Assembly: GCF_000385215.1 (NCBI RefSeq) | Contig: NZ_ARQK01000053.1 | Span: 1 to 64,000 of the forward strand | Reading direction: 5' to 3' | Source of the DNA: Thioalkalivibrio thiocyanoxidans ARh2 | GTDB lineage: Bacteria; Pseudomonadota; Gammaproteobacteria; Ectothiorhodospirales; Ectothiorhodospiraceae | Length of the DNA: 64,000 nt | Shown: positions 1 through 8,791 of the stretch, in pieces | Layout: each line of letters begins with the position of its first letter | Position numbering within the stretch: position 1 is the first letter of the stretch | Translations under genes and position numbers: made by a program | Notes under the pieces: generated by a model | What the model was told of the DNA's origin: nothing | The model's database searches: none | What the model saw: the letters and a program-made list of their open reading frames with translations, nothing else

Positions 1-162
1 GGTGCCAACCCCGAAGGGGCTCGGCCGCCCGTTGTTATCAAAAACGGGCGCGGGAACGGCGTTGCGGCTCCCTTGTGCAGAATGACTGCACGGCGGTCAC
101 CGCGCCTTGTTCGCGCGCAAAAGCGACTCGAGCGCGAGCGTGTACATTGATCAGTGTTTCCC
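1..162. mobile_element. Right part of a structured TIR element (copy 1, cut by window edge)
   Basis: This stretch matches positions 39263-39408 over most of its length, including the hairpin GTGCAG-AATGA-CTGCAC (copy 2 has the same hairpin) and the terminal 30 bases ending GTGTTTCCC, which differ from copy 2 at only a few bases. Copy 2 shows that these terminal bases are one arm of a perfect 30-bp inverted repeat, so the other arm should lie just outside the left edge. The segment at about 25-60 differs from copy 2 and forms its own hairpin (GCCCGTT...AACGGGC). The element ends about 20 bases before the glgP start codon, so it supplies the glgP upstream region. Confidence 0.7.
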
Positions 163-181
163 TAGTTCTGGAGACCGCCGA

Positions 182-2668
182 ATGGCCGCCCCCGAAGTAA
201 CGCACCTGCCCCACCTCCCCAACGACGTGGAGGGCCTGCGGCAATCGATTCGCGATGCCGTCGTCCGCGTGGTGGGAGAGGACCCGCGTGAGGCCAGCGA
301 CCGCGACTGGCTCGAGGCCCTGGCCTTCGCCATCCGCGAGCGCATGATCGAACGTCGTCTGCTGACCCGCCGCCAATTCGTCGAAGAAGACGTCAAGCGC
401 GTCTACTACCTGTCGATGGAATACCTGATCGGGCGCATGCTCGAGGCGAACCTGCGCAACATGGGGATCCTCGACGAGGCACGCCAGGCGATGGCCGACC
501 TTGGGGTGGACCTCGACGGCATCATAGACCTCGAGGATGACGCGGCCCTGGGCAACGGCGGCCTCGGTCGGCTCGCCGCCTGCATTCTGGAATCGCTGGC
601 CACCCAGGGCTTCCCCGGTTACGGCTATGGCATCCGTTACGAATACGGCATGTTCCGTCAGGACTTCGAACCCTACCGGCAGGTGGAACACCCGGACACC
701 TGGCTGCGGTACGGAAACCCCTGGGAGTTCCCGCGCTCGGACCGGAAGTTCCCGGTCCACTTTTACGGCTACGTCGTCGAGCACCACCACCCCCGTGGTG
801 GCACCCGCTATACCTGGGAAGACGGAGAAGAAGTCCTGGCCATGGCCTACGACTACCCGACCGCGGGCTACGGAAGACGCAACGTCAACAACCTGCGCCT
901 GTGGGCCGCCAAGGCGACCCGCGACTTCGACCTGCGCTACTTCAACGAAGGGGATTACATCCGGGCGGTGGCAGACAAGGCCGAGTCCGAGACCATCTCC
1001 ATGGTGCTGTACCCGAACGACGCCACCGCAATCGGCAAGGAACTGCGTCTGAAGCAGGAGTACTTCTTCGTCTCCGCCTCGCTGCAGGATGCCCTTGAGC
1101 GTCACCTGGCGCTGGGCTACTCACTGGACGCCCTGCCGGACAAGGCCGCGATCCAGCTGAACGACACGCATCCCGCAATCGCCGTGGCCGAACTGATGCG
1201 ACTGCTGGTCGACTGCCACGAAGTGCCCTGGGATCGCGCCTGGGACCTGACACGACGAACCCTCGCCTACACCAACCACACCCTGATGCCCGAGGCCCTG
1301 GAAACCTGGCCGGTCCCGCTGATGCAGCATGTACTGCCGCGCCACATGGGCATCATCTACCAGATCAACCACGAGTTCCTGGAAGAGGTACGGCACCGCT
1401 ACCCGGGGGACAGTGACCGCCTGGCGCGCCTGTCGATTATCGACGAGGCAGGCGAACGCCGGGTCCGCATGGCGCACCTGGCGGTGGTCGGATCGCACCA
1501 CATCAATGGCGTCGCCGCGCTGCATACGCGTCTGCTACAGGAGACCCTGTTCGAGGACTTCTACGAGCTCTGGCCGGAACGCTTCGTCAACGTCACCAAC
1601 GGCGTAACCCCGCGGCTGTGGATGATCCAGTCCAACCCGGCCCTGACCGAGCTCCTGGGCCGGCGTATCGGCAACGACTGGCAATATGACCTGGAGCGCC
1701 TGCGCGCCCTGGAACCCTACGCCACCGACCCCGAATTGCAGCGGGAATTCATGTCGGTGAAGCGCGCCAACAAGGTCCGGCTCGCGGAACTGGTGCGCGA
1801 GCGCACCGGCGTGGAGCTGAACCCGGACGTGCTGTTCGACGTCCAGGTGAAGCGCATCCACGAGTACAAGCGCCAGCTGCTGAAACTGCTGCACGTGATT
1901 GACCTGTACCGCCGCATCCGCGCCGGCGAGGACATCCCGCCGCGCGTCGTGCTGTTCGGCGGGAAGGCGGCCCCGGGCTACGCCCGCGCCAAGGCGATCA
2001 TCCAGGTGATCAACGAGGTGGCCGACATCGTGAACCACGACCCGGCCGTTGGCGACCGCCTGAAGTGCGTGTTCTTCCCGAACTACGAAGTCAGCGCGGC
2101 CAGCATCATCATCCCGGCCGCGGACCTCTCCGAACAGATCTCGACAGCCGGTTTCGAGGCCTCCGGCACGGGCAACATGAAACTGGCCCTGAACGGGGCC
2201 CTGACCATCGGCACGCTGGATGGCGCCAATATCGAGATCCGCGATGCGGTAGGCGACGACAACGTCTTCATTTTCGGCATGACCGCCGCCGAGGTTGTCG
2301 AACACCGCGCCCGCGGCGAACAGCCATCCACCATCCTTGAGCGCGCGCCCGGTCTGGCGGCCGCCGTGGACATGATCGAGTCCGGGTTCTTCACCCGTGA
2401 CGATCCGGAGACCCACCGCGACCTGGGGCGCTACCTGCGCGAGGACGACCCGTTCTTTGTGCTGGCCGACTATCAGGCCTATGCGGAGGCCTGCGATCGA
2501 GCGGACGCCCTGTATGCGGACACGTCCGCCTGGGCCGAGGCGGCGATCCACAACGTCGCGCGCATGGGCTTTTTCTCCATCGACCGCACCGTGCGCGACT
2601 ACGCCAACCAGATCTGGGACGTCGTCCCCGAACCGGTCGCCCCCTCCAAGACCAACGGGGCCGCCTGA
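182..2668 (+). CDS. glgP: Glycogen/maltodextrin phosphorylase
   Basis: Cytosolic enzyme that releases glucose-1-phosphate from alpha-1,4-glucans. At 828 residues it is close to the usual 800-850 of bacterial phosphorylases. The N-terminal part contains the conserved YYLSMEYLIGR block. The PLP site is SGTGNMKLALNG, with the Schiff-base lysine at about residue 667. The frame is open from 107, but ATG 182 is chosen because GGAGA lies 7 bases upstream and the earlier codons fall inside the repeat element. No other glycogen gene is nearby, so it is a solitary gene here. It converges with the dehydrogenase that follows, leaving 13 bases between stops. Confidence 0.95.
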   Translation: MAAPEVTHLPHLPNDVEGLRQSIRDAVVRVVGEDPREASDRDWLEALAFAIRERMIERRLLTRRQFVEEDVKRVYYLSMEYLIGRMLEANLRNMGILDEARQAMADLGVDLDGIIDLEDDAALGNGGLGRLAACILESLATQGFPGYGYGIRYEYGMFRQDFEPYRQVEHPDTWLRYGNPWEFPRSDRKFPVHFYGYVVEHHHPRGGTRYTWEDGEEVLAMAYDYPTAGYGRRNVNNLRLWAAKATRDFDLRYFNEGDYIRAVADKAESETISMVLYPNDATAIGKELRLKQEYFFVSASLQDALERHLALGYSLDALPDKAAIQLNDTHPAIAVAELMRLLVDCHEVPWDRAWDLTRRTLAYTNHTLMPEALETWPVPLMQHVLPRHMGIIYQINHEFLEEVRHRYPGDSDRLARLSIIDEAGERRVRMAHLAVVGSHHINGVAALHTRLLQETLFEDFYELWPERFVNVTNGVTPRLWMIQSNPALTELLGRRIGNDWQYDLERLRALEPYATDPELQREFMSVKRANKVRLAELVRERTGVELNPDVLFDVQVKRIHEYKRQLLKLLHVIDLYRRIRAGEDIPPRVVLFGGKAAPGYARAKAIIQVINEVADIVNHDPAVGDRLKCVFFPNYEVSAASIIIPAADLSEQISTAGFEASGTGNMKLALNGALTIGTLDGANIEIRDAVGDDNVFIFGMTAAEVVEHRARGEQPSTILERAPGLAAAVDMIESGFFTRDDPETHRDLGRYLREDDPFFVLADYQAYAEACDRADALYADTSAWAEAAIHNVARMGFFSIDRTVRDYANQIWDVVPEPVAPSKTNGAA

Positions 2669-2681
2669 GCCGGACTCCGCC

Positions 2682-3563
2682 TCAGTGCGCGGAGGGTTCG
2701 GGTGCGATCGCGCTGTAGATCGCGGAGTAGTCGGCATCCGCCAGCCCGCGCTCCTGCGCCTGCTCCAGCAGCTGCGCCAACAGGGGCAGCCACGGGGCCA
2801 CCAGCTGTGCATCTTCGGCGGCCCGTTCGACCAGGTGCACGTCCTTCAAGAGGTGCTTGACAGGGAAATTCGCCTTCCCGAAATCGCCGGAAAGCATCTT
2901 GTCCAGCTTCTTGTCGAAGGTCGGCGCATACAATGCCGACTCGCGCAGGATGTCCATGAAGGTATCGATGTCCGCCCCCTCGCGGCGGACCAGACCCAGA
3001 CTTAGCGAGAAGGCCGCGGTCAGGCTGGCGATCAGCTGGTTGAACGCGAGCTTCAGGGCCGCGCCCTGGCCCACCGGTCCGACATGGCGCGGGTTTTCAC
3101 CCAGTGCGGCCAGCACCGGGGACGCCCGCGCAAACTCCGTCTCCTCGTCAGCGCCCGCCATGATCAGCAGCCTGCCCTCGCGTGCCTCCGGGATCGACCC
3201 CAGCACCGGGGCCTCGACATAACAGGCCCCGGCGCGGCGCAGGTGCTCGGCGAGCTGACGGCTCTCGGCCGGCAGGATCGTTGCCATCTGGATTACGCAG
3301 CGCCCGCTCAGCGCGCCTTGCGGCAATGCCCCCAGTGCGGACTGGATCGCGGTGGCGTCCGAGAGCATCAGCACCAGGGTATCGGCCCCGGCTACCGCGG
3401 TCGCCGGTTCGCTGTGTACCGGCACCCCCTCGCTGGCCAGCTCGCTGGCTCGCTCCGGCGTGCGGTTGTAGGCCTCGACATGGAAACCGGCGCGCAGAAG
3501 ACGCAGGCCCATGGGTTGCCCCATGAGCCCACAGCCCAGCAGCGCCACGCGGGACGCAGCCAT
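2682..3563 (-). CDS. NAD(P)-dependent beta-hydroxyacid dehydrogenase (3-hydroxyisobutyrate dehydrogenase / GlxR / GHBDH family)
   Basis: The 293-residue protein has an N-terminal Rossmann fold with GCGLMGQPMG at residues 10-19 and a C-terminal helical domain. The catalytic lysine of the family is in GAALKLAFNQ (Lys171). The family reduces or oxidises small beta-hydroxyacids or semialdehydes such as tartronate, succinic or glyoxylic semialdehydes, and the substrate cannot be read from sequence. The Shine-Dalgarno AGGAGGT overlaps the stop codon of the upstream BCCT transporter, only 9 bases separate the two genes, and they must share a transcript. This hints at a role in handling the transported solute, but that is inference. 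Confidence 0.85.
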   Translation of the reverse strand: MAASRVALLGCGLMGQPMGLRLLRAGFHVEAYNRTPERASELASEGVPVHSEPATAVAGADTLVLMLSDATAIQSALGALPQGALSGRCVIQMATILPAESRQLAEHLRRAGACYVEAPVLGSIPEAREGRLLIMAGADEETEFARASPVLAALGENPRHVGPVGQGAALKLAFNQLIASLTAAFSLSLGLVRREGADIDTFMDILRESALYAPTFDKKLDKMLSGDFGKANFPVKHLLKDVHLVERAAEDAQLVAPWLPLLAQLLEQAQERGLADADYSAIYSAIAPEPSAH

Positions 3564-3572
3564 AGTGACCTC

Positions 3573-5198
3573 CTACTTGATCTTGTCGTCCAGATCGTCG
3601 GTATACCCGAGCAGGGTATGTGGCGGTGGCGCCTCTTTCTGGTACTTGGTGGGCGTGACGGCCTCGGTCTGATGCAGGCTTTTCCAGAGCCCGATCACCA
3701 TCACCAGCATTACCACCGAAAACGGCAGGCCAACACTGATCGCCGCCGCCTGCAGCGCGGCCAGCCCCCCCGCCAGCAACAGGATCGAGGCCACAACCCC
3801 CTCGAGGACCGCCCAGTAGACCCGCTGGGTCACGGTCGGGTTGCGCACGTCGCCGGACGCCAGGGTGTCGATGACCAGCGAGCCCGAGTCAGACGAGGTC
3901 ACAAAGAAGGTCACGATCAGGACCGTCGCAGCGGCCATCACCGCCACCGCAAACCAGTCCCACAACGGCATGGCCTGAATGGTCGCGAACAACGCGGTGG
4001 ACACGCTTTCCTCGACCGCCCCGGTCAGGTCGGCCACGCCACCGAGCTCGTAGCTCATCGCGGTACCGCCGAACACGGCCAGCCAGACGAAGGCCGCAGC
4101 GGTCGGGGCCAGCAGCACGCCCACCACGAACTCGCGAATGGTGCGCCCGCGCGAGACGCGCGCAATGAACATGCCGACATACGGTGCCCAGGAGATCCAC
4201 CAGCCCCAGTAGAAGATGGTCCAGGCGGTGGCCCAGCCGGTCTCGTCGATGGTATCGGCCCACAGGCTCATCGCGGGCAGGTGCTGCACGTAGGTGCCGG
4301 TGGACTCCACCAGCACGCGCAGGATAAACAGCGTCGGCCCCATGATCAGCAGCAGCGCGAGCAGGATCACCGCCAGCCCGATATTGAAGTTGGACAGCCG
4401 CTTGATGCCCTTGTCGATCCCGAGGGCAACCGAGCCCACCGCAATCAGGGTGATGATCGCGACCAGGGTGATCTGCATGGTCGTGGATTCCTCGATCCCG
4501 AACACGAAGTTCAGGCCCGAGTTGATCTGCATGACCCCGAGACCCAGCGAGGTCGCCACCCCGAACATGGTCCCGAACAGGGCCAGGATATCGATCAGGT
4601 GCCCCCAGGGGCCGTAGATGCGATCACCGATGAACGGATACAGCGAGGAGCGGATCAGCAGCGGCAGGTTATGCCGGTAGGCGTAATAGGCCAGCGACAG
4701 GCCGACGACGATGTAGATCGCCCAGGCGTGCAACCCCCAGTGGAAGAAGGTATAGCGCATCGCCTCGGCGGCGGCCTCGCTGGTCTCGCCCTCGGCATGC
4801 GGCGGACTCAGGTAGTGGTACATCGGCTCGGCGATGCTCCAGAACAGCAGCCCGATCCCCATGCCCGCCGAGAAGAGCATCGCAAACCACGCGGCGTAAC
4901 TGAAACGGGGCGCCTCGAACTGGTCCCCGAGCCGTATGCCGCCGTAACGCGAGAACATCAAGTAAAGGGAAAAGACCAGAAAGACCGTCACCACCAGCAT
5001 GTAGTACCAGCCGAGATACTCGGAGATGCCGGTCTGGAGCTGCTCGAAGATGCCCTCCGCCGTCTCCGGAAACAGTGCCCCGAACAGTACGAATACGGCG
5101 ATAACGGCAGTGGAAATCCAGAAGACCGGGCTGCAGATCACACCGAATCCGGCGATCCGAGTCTGGTTCAGCCCCGGGCTCGAAGACGACTCTTCCAT
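3573..5198 (-). CDS. BCCT-family betaine/carnitine/choline transporter
   Basis: Inner-membrane secondary transporter of 541 residues with about 12 hydrophobic segments. It carries the family's tryptophan-rich signature in ATAWTIFYWGWWISWAPYVG, which forms the substrate cage and is followed by the conserved RGRTIREF. These carriers import glycine betaine or related quaternary ammonium solutes with Na+ or H+, as expected for an organism of saline habitats. The frame is open to 5255, but ATG 5198 (MEESSSS) is preferred because AAGGGGAG lies 7 bases upstream. The dehydrogenase gene follows in the same operon. Confidence 0.92.
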   Translation of the reverse strand: MEESSSSPGLNQTRIAGFGVICSPVFWISTAVIAVFVLFGALFPETAEGIFEQLQTGISEYLGWYYMLVVTVFLVFSLYLMFSRYGGIRLGDQFEAPRFSYAAWFAMLFSAGMGIGLLFWSIAEPMYHYLSPPHAEGETSEAAAEAMRYTFFHWGLHAWAIYIVVGLSLAYYAYRHNLPLLIRSSLYPFIGDRIYGPWGHLIDILALFGTMFGVATSLGLGVMQINSGLNFVFGIEESTTMQITLVAIITLIAVGSVALGIDKGIKRLSNFNIGLAVILLALLLIMGPTLFILRVLVESTGTYVQHLPAMSLWADTIDETGWATAWTIFYWGWWISWAPYVGMFIARVSRGRTIREFVVGVLLAPTAAAFVWLAVFGGTAMSYELGGVADLTGAVEESVSTALFATIQAMPLWDWFAVAVMAAATVLIVTFFVTSSDSGSLVIDTLASGDVRNPTVTQRVYWAVLEGVVASILLLAGGLAALQAAAISVGLPFSVVMLVMVIGLWKSLHQTEAVTPTKYQKEAPPPHTLLGYTDDLDDKIK

Positions 5199-5399
5199 GG
5201 GTGGCTCCCCTTTCTTGTGTTGCGTTCCAACGCCGCACCGGCATGCTCGGTACACCCCCGGGACATTGCATCCCGAGCCTTCCCGTGTACCTGACGGTCG
5301 GGGACGCGCTCAGCCAGCGCAATCGCGGAGCCGACTGACGACGCCCTTACCGTAGCCAATGGCCTGACAAACTGCAAAGCACATTCCTGGCGCCCCTTC

Positions 5400-5999
5400 T
5401 CACGCACTTCGCGTCAGGAGAAGGCCTCGGGCCTGTCCGCCCACCCGTTCGCGCTCGATGTCCCAGCCGGCACCGGCCACGAGCGCCGGATCGAGGTCCG
5501 ATTCCAGCTCCGCATAGACGCGCGCACCGGGGGCCAGCCAGCCCTGCGCGACCAGGGCCGCCAGTGCCGGCGTCACACGCTCCTGCCCAAAGGGGGGATC
5601 GAGAAACACGAGATCAAAGGGGCCGCCTTCGGGCGGCTGGCTTAACAGGCGGGCTACGTCGTCGCGCCGGACATGCACCTGAACGGCACCGAGCCGTTCC
5701 CGGTTGGCCTCGAGCTGAGACGCAGCACGCGCGTCACGCTCGACCAGCCAGACCTCCCGGGCTCCCCGCGAAGCCGCCTCGAACCCCAGGGCACCCGTCC
5801 CGGCATAAAGATCCAGCACCCGCGCCCCCGGGAGTTGCCGCTGCAGCCAGTTGAACAGGGTCTCGCGCTGGGCATCCGCGGTCGGACGCAGGCCACCGAC
5901 GGACGGCACCGGCAGCCACTGCCGGCGCCAGGCCCCGCCAATAATGCGGATGCGCGCGCTGCGCCCCGGCGGACCTCGCCTAGTCTTCCTGGCCACCAA
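5400..5999 (-). CDS. rsmD: 16S rRNA (guanine-966-N2)-methyltransferase RsmD
   Basis: This 199-residue class I methyltransferase modifies G966 of 16S rRNA in the 30S subunit. The sequence has the family block LRPTADAQRETLFNWL, the SAM-binding motif VLDLYAGTGALGFEAASRGA and the catalytic DPPF in LVFLDPPFG. Length matches the family. Its start overlaps the end of the upstream M16 peptidase gene by 20 bases, so it is the last gene of that operon. M16 peptidase genes are common neighbours of rsmD in proteobacteria. About 200 bases without a recognisable feature separate it from the BCCT gene. Confidence 0.93.
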   Translation of the reverse strand: MVARKTRRGPPGRSARIRIIGGAWRRQWLPVPSVGGLRPTADAQRETLFNWLQRQLPGARVLDLYAGTGALGFEAASRGAREVWLVERDARAASQLEANRERLGAVQVHVRRDDVARLLSQPPEGGPFDLVFLDPPFGQERVTPALAALVAQGWLAPGARVYAELESDLDPALVAGAGWDIERERVGGQARGLLLTRSA

Positions 6000-7314
6000 C
6001 GATGACCGTCACCAGGGCTTCGGGGTTGAGACGCTCGGCCAGCTGCGCATTCATCGTCTCCAGTTCCACCGCCTGCATGCGCTCGACATAGCGCTCCAGG
6101 TAGTCATCGGCCAGGCCGTAGAAGCCCATCATGCCCAGCAGACCGACGATGTCGCTGTTGGACGCCAGCGACAACGGGAACGAGTTGATCACGTTCTCGC
6201 GCGAGGCCTCCATCTCGTCGGGCTCCACGCCGTTGGCATGCCAGCGCAGCACCTGTTCGCGCAGGACCTCGACGGCTTCATCGGCCTGATGTACACCGGT
6301 CTGCATATTGATCATGAAGGGGCCTTCGACCGCCATCGGCTGGAAACGGCTGTGCACGGAGTAGGCAAGGCCGCGGGCACTGCGCACCTCCTGGAACAGC
6401 CGCGACGTGAAACCGCCTCCGCCCAGGGCATGGTTGGCCAGCGTCAGCGCGAAATGGGCCTCGTCACCGCGGCTCAGGGCCGGAGCCCCCATGTAGATAT
6501 GCGCCTGTTCGGACGGGAATGCGATCCGCTCCTCCACCGGCTCCTCGCGCATGGGTACCGGTGGCAGTGGATCCACCGCCCCACCAGCGGGCAGCGCGGC
6601 GGAGATCCGGTCGGCCAGTTCCTCGGCCTGCTCGCGGCTCACACCACCGGTGATCGCCAGCGAGCCGTTGCCCGCCGCGTAGTGGCGCTCGAAGAAGGCC
6701 CGCGCGTCGTCGCGCGTCATCGCCTCCAGCGAATCGACCTCGCCACCCGGCCAGCTGGCATACGGGTGGCCCTCGTACATCAGCTCGTAGAAGCGTCGGC
6801 TGGCCACTGCCGCAGGTTCCTGGCGCTCGCGCTGGAGGGACTGCAGGGCCTGGCGGCGGCTGCGCTCGAAATCGGCCTCGGGGAAGGCGGGGGCGGACAG
6901 CGCATCGGCCAGCGTGCCGACCGCCGTCTCCATCCAGTCCGGTTCGGTCAGCGTGCGCAGACTGACGATCGCCATGTCGCGCAGGGAACTGGTGCTGAAG
7001 CGCGCGCCAACGGACTCGAAGCGCTCGGCCAGCTCGGAGGCATCCATGTCCTCGGTGCCGTGGCGCAGACTGCGGGAGGTCATCATGGCCAGCCCCGGCA
7101 GATCGCCATCCCGTGCCGCACCGCCATCAAAGGTCAGGCGCAAGTCCACCATCGGCAGATCGGGCGCCTCGACATACAGGACCCGCAACCCCTCGTCGGT
7201 TTCCCAGCGGTCGACCTCCACCGCCTGTACCGGGATCGTCAGCAGGGTCAACGGCACCAGGGCCAGTCCCGCGAACAGAGACCGGCGCGATAGTTTCTTG
7301 ATTGCGTGCAGCAT
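5980..7314 (-). CDS. M16-family peptidase homologue, non-catalytic partner
   Basis: This 444-residue protein has an N-terminal signal sequence (SRRSLFAGLALVPLTLL, cleavage near PVQA) and is expected in the periplasm. It has the two-lobed pitrilysin/insulinase fold, but where active members have HxxEH it reads GLAMMTSRSLRHGT, so the zinc site is missing. It is therefore the non-catalytic half of an alpha/beta pair with the upstream gene, as known for two-subunit M16B processing proteases. Its ATG shares one base with the upstream stop (TAATG), indicating translational coupling. Confidence 0.9.
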   Translation of the reverse strand: MLHAIKKLSRRSLFAGLALVPLTLLTIPVQAVEVDRWETDEGLRVLYVEAPDLPMVDLRLTFDGGAARDGDLPGLAMMTSRSLRHGTEDMDASELAERFESVGARFSTSSLRDMAIVSLRTLTEPDWMETAVGTLADALSAPAFPEADFERSRRQALQSLQRERQEPAAVASRRFYELMYEGHPYASWPGGEVDSLEAMTRDDARAFFERHYAAGNGSLAITGGVSREQAEELADRISAALPAGGAVDPLPPVPMREEPVEERIAFPSEQAHIYMGAPALSRGDEAHFALTLANHALGGGGFTSRLFQEVRSARGLAYSVHSRFQPMAVEGPFMINMQTGVHQADEAVEVLREQVLRWHANGVEPDEMEASRENVINSFPLSLASNSDIVGLLGMMGFYGLADDYLERYVERMQAVELETMNAQLAERLNPEALVTVIVGGQED

Positions 7315-8738
7315 TAGTGATCCCCCTCCGGATAGCCACCATCGAGGTCCGGGGCACCATAGGCCCCGGGTGCCGGGGCCTCCTCGTCATCCATCGGCTG
7401 CGGGTCGAGGACCCCGACCGTAAGCCGCTCGGGCACCAGGTACTCGCGCACCACGCGCTGGACGTCCTCGGCCGTCACCTCGCGCACCCGCTCCAGGAAA
7501 CGATCGTTCTCCCGCCAGCCCACACCGACGGTCTCGAGCATACCCAGCTGGAAGGCCTGTGCCCGCACCGAGTCGCGCTCGTAGACCTCCGAGGCAATCA
7601 CCCGCGCCTGCACGCGCTCCAGTTCGCGATCATCCACGGGCTCGTCAGCCAGGCGATCGATCTCGTCCAGAAGCGCCTGCTCCAGGGTCTCGATATCCGT
7701 GTTCGAGGTCGGCACGGCGGCAACCATGAACAGGTCGTCCAGCCGCGCGAACGGGCTGTAGCGTGCCGAAGTGGCGCTCGCCAGCTCCTGCCCCCGGACC
7801 AGTTCGCGCGCAAAGCGCGAGGCCTCGCCCGAATCCAGGATCCCGGCAGCCACCAGCAGGGCGTAGGCGTCCTCATGCGAGTCCAGCGTGTTCAGCACCG
7901 GGGTCTTCCAGCCCATCATCAGAAACGGGACCTGGGCCGGGGCCTGCACGGTAATCCGGCGTTCCCCCGTCTGCGGGGTCTCCCGGCGCGGCTTGGCCTC
8001 CGGCACATTACCGCCGGGGATGGCGCCAAAGTGCTTCTCCGCGGCCGCAACCACCTCGTCGGCGTCGACATCGCCCACGACCACGACCACTGCGTTGCTG
8101 GGGTGGTAGTAGCGGTCGTACCAGTCCTGGAGATCTTCCAGGGTGTAGGACTCGATGTCGGTCATCCAGCCGATCACGGGCTGACCGTACGGGTGGTTGA
8201 AAAAGGCCGTGGCCATCAGCTGCTCGCGCAGCAGGGCGTTCGGCTGATCCTCCACGCGCAGGCGCCTCTCTTCCTGCACCACCCGCAGCTCCGGACGGAA
8301 CTCGTCCTCCTGCAGCCGCAGGTGCTGCATGCGCTCGGCCTCCATGGCCATCACGGTCTCCCAGTGGTCGGCCCCGATCACCTGGTGGTAGCCAGTATAG
8401 TCACGCCCCGTAAACGCGTTCTCGCGACCACCCATACGCGCGACGACACGCGAGAACTCGCCCGGCTCGTACTTCTCCGAGCCGCGAAACATCATGTGTT
8501 CCAGCATGTGCGAGACACCGGTGATACCGCTGTGTTCATCAGCGGATCCCACGCGATACCAGACCATGTTGGCCACCACGGGTGCGCGCCGGTCCTCCAG
8601 CACCAGCACGGTCAGACCGTTGTCCAGCGTGGCCTCCACCACATCCGATTCGATCTCCAGCTCCCCGGCCACAACACTGGCACCGAGCAGCCAGACCACC
8701 ATCCATCCAACGAGACTTCCGAGCACTGCTCTACGCAT
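7314..8738 (-). CDS. M16-family zinc metallopeptidase, catalytic subunit
   Basis: The 474-residue secreted protein begins with a hydrophobic signal (LGSLVGWMVVWLLGASVVAG). The inverted zinc motif HMLEH is at residues 77-81, in the typical context GVSHMLEHMMFRGS. It probably degrades or processes peptides in the periplasm together with the partner encoded just downstream. The gene is divergent from ftsY across a 53-base gap, an arrangement seen in many gammaproteobacteria. Confidence 0.92.
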   Translation of the reverse strand: MRRAVLGSLVGWMVVWLLGASVVAGELEIESDVVEATLDNGLTVLVLEDRRAPVVANMVWYRVGSADEHSGITGVSHMLEHMMFRGSEKYEPGEFSRVVARMGGRENAFTGRDYTGYHQVIGADHWETVMAMEAERMQHLRLQEDEFRPELRVVQEERRLRVEDQPNALLREQLMATAFFNHPYGQPVIGWMTDIESYTLEDLQDWYDRYYHPSNAVVVVVGDVDADEVVAAAEKHFGAIPGGNVPEAKPRRETPQTGERRITVQAPAQVPFLMMGWKTPVLNTLDSHEDAYALLVAAGILDSGEASRFARELVRGQELASATSARYSPFARLDDLFMVAAVPTSNTDIETLEQALLDEIDRLADEPVDDRELERVQARVIASEVYERDSVRAQAFQLGMLETVGVGWRENDRFLERVREVTAEDVQRVVREYLVPERLTVGVLDPQPMDDEEAPAPGAYGAPDLDGGYPEGDH

Positions 8739-8791
8739 TGCAATACGATCCCCGTGCTAGCATGAACACTTTCTACTGGACCTCCTGAAAC

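Noticed and set aside
5980..7314. Active zinc protease call for the second M16 gene
   Set aside because: The HxxEH motif is replaced by a sequence without zinc ligands, so it is treated as the non-catalytic partner.
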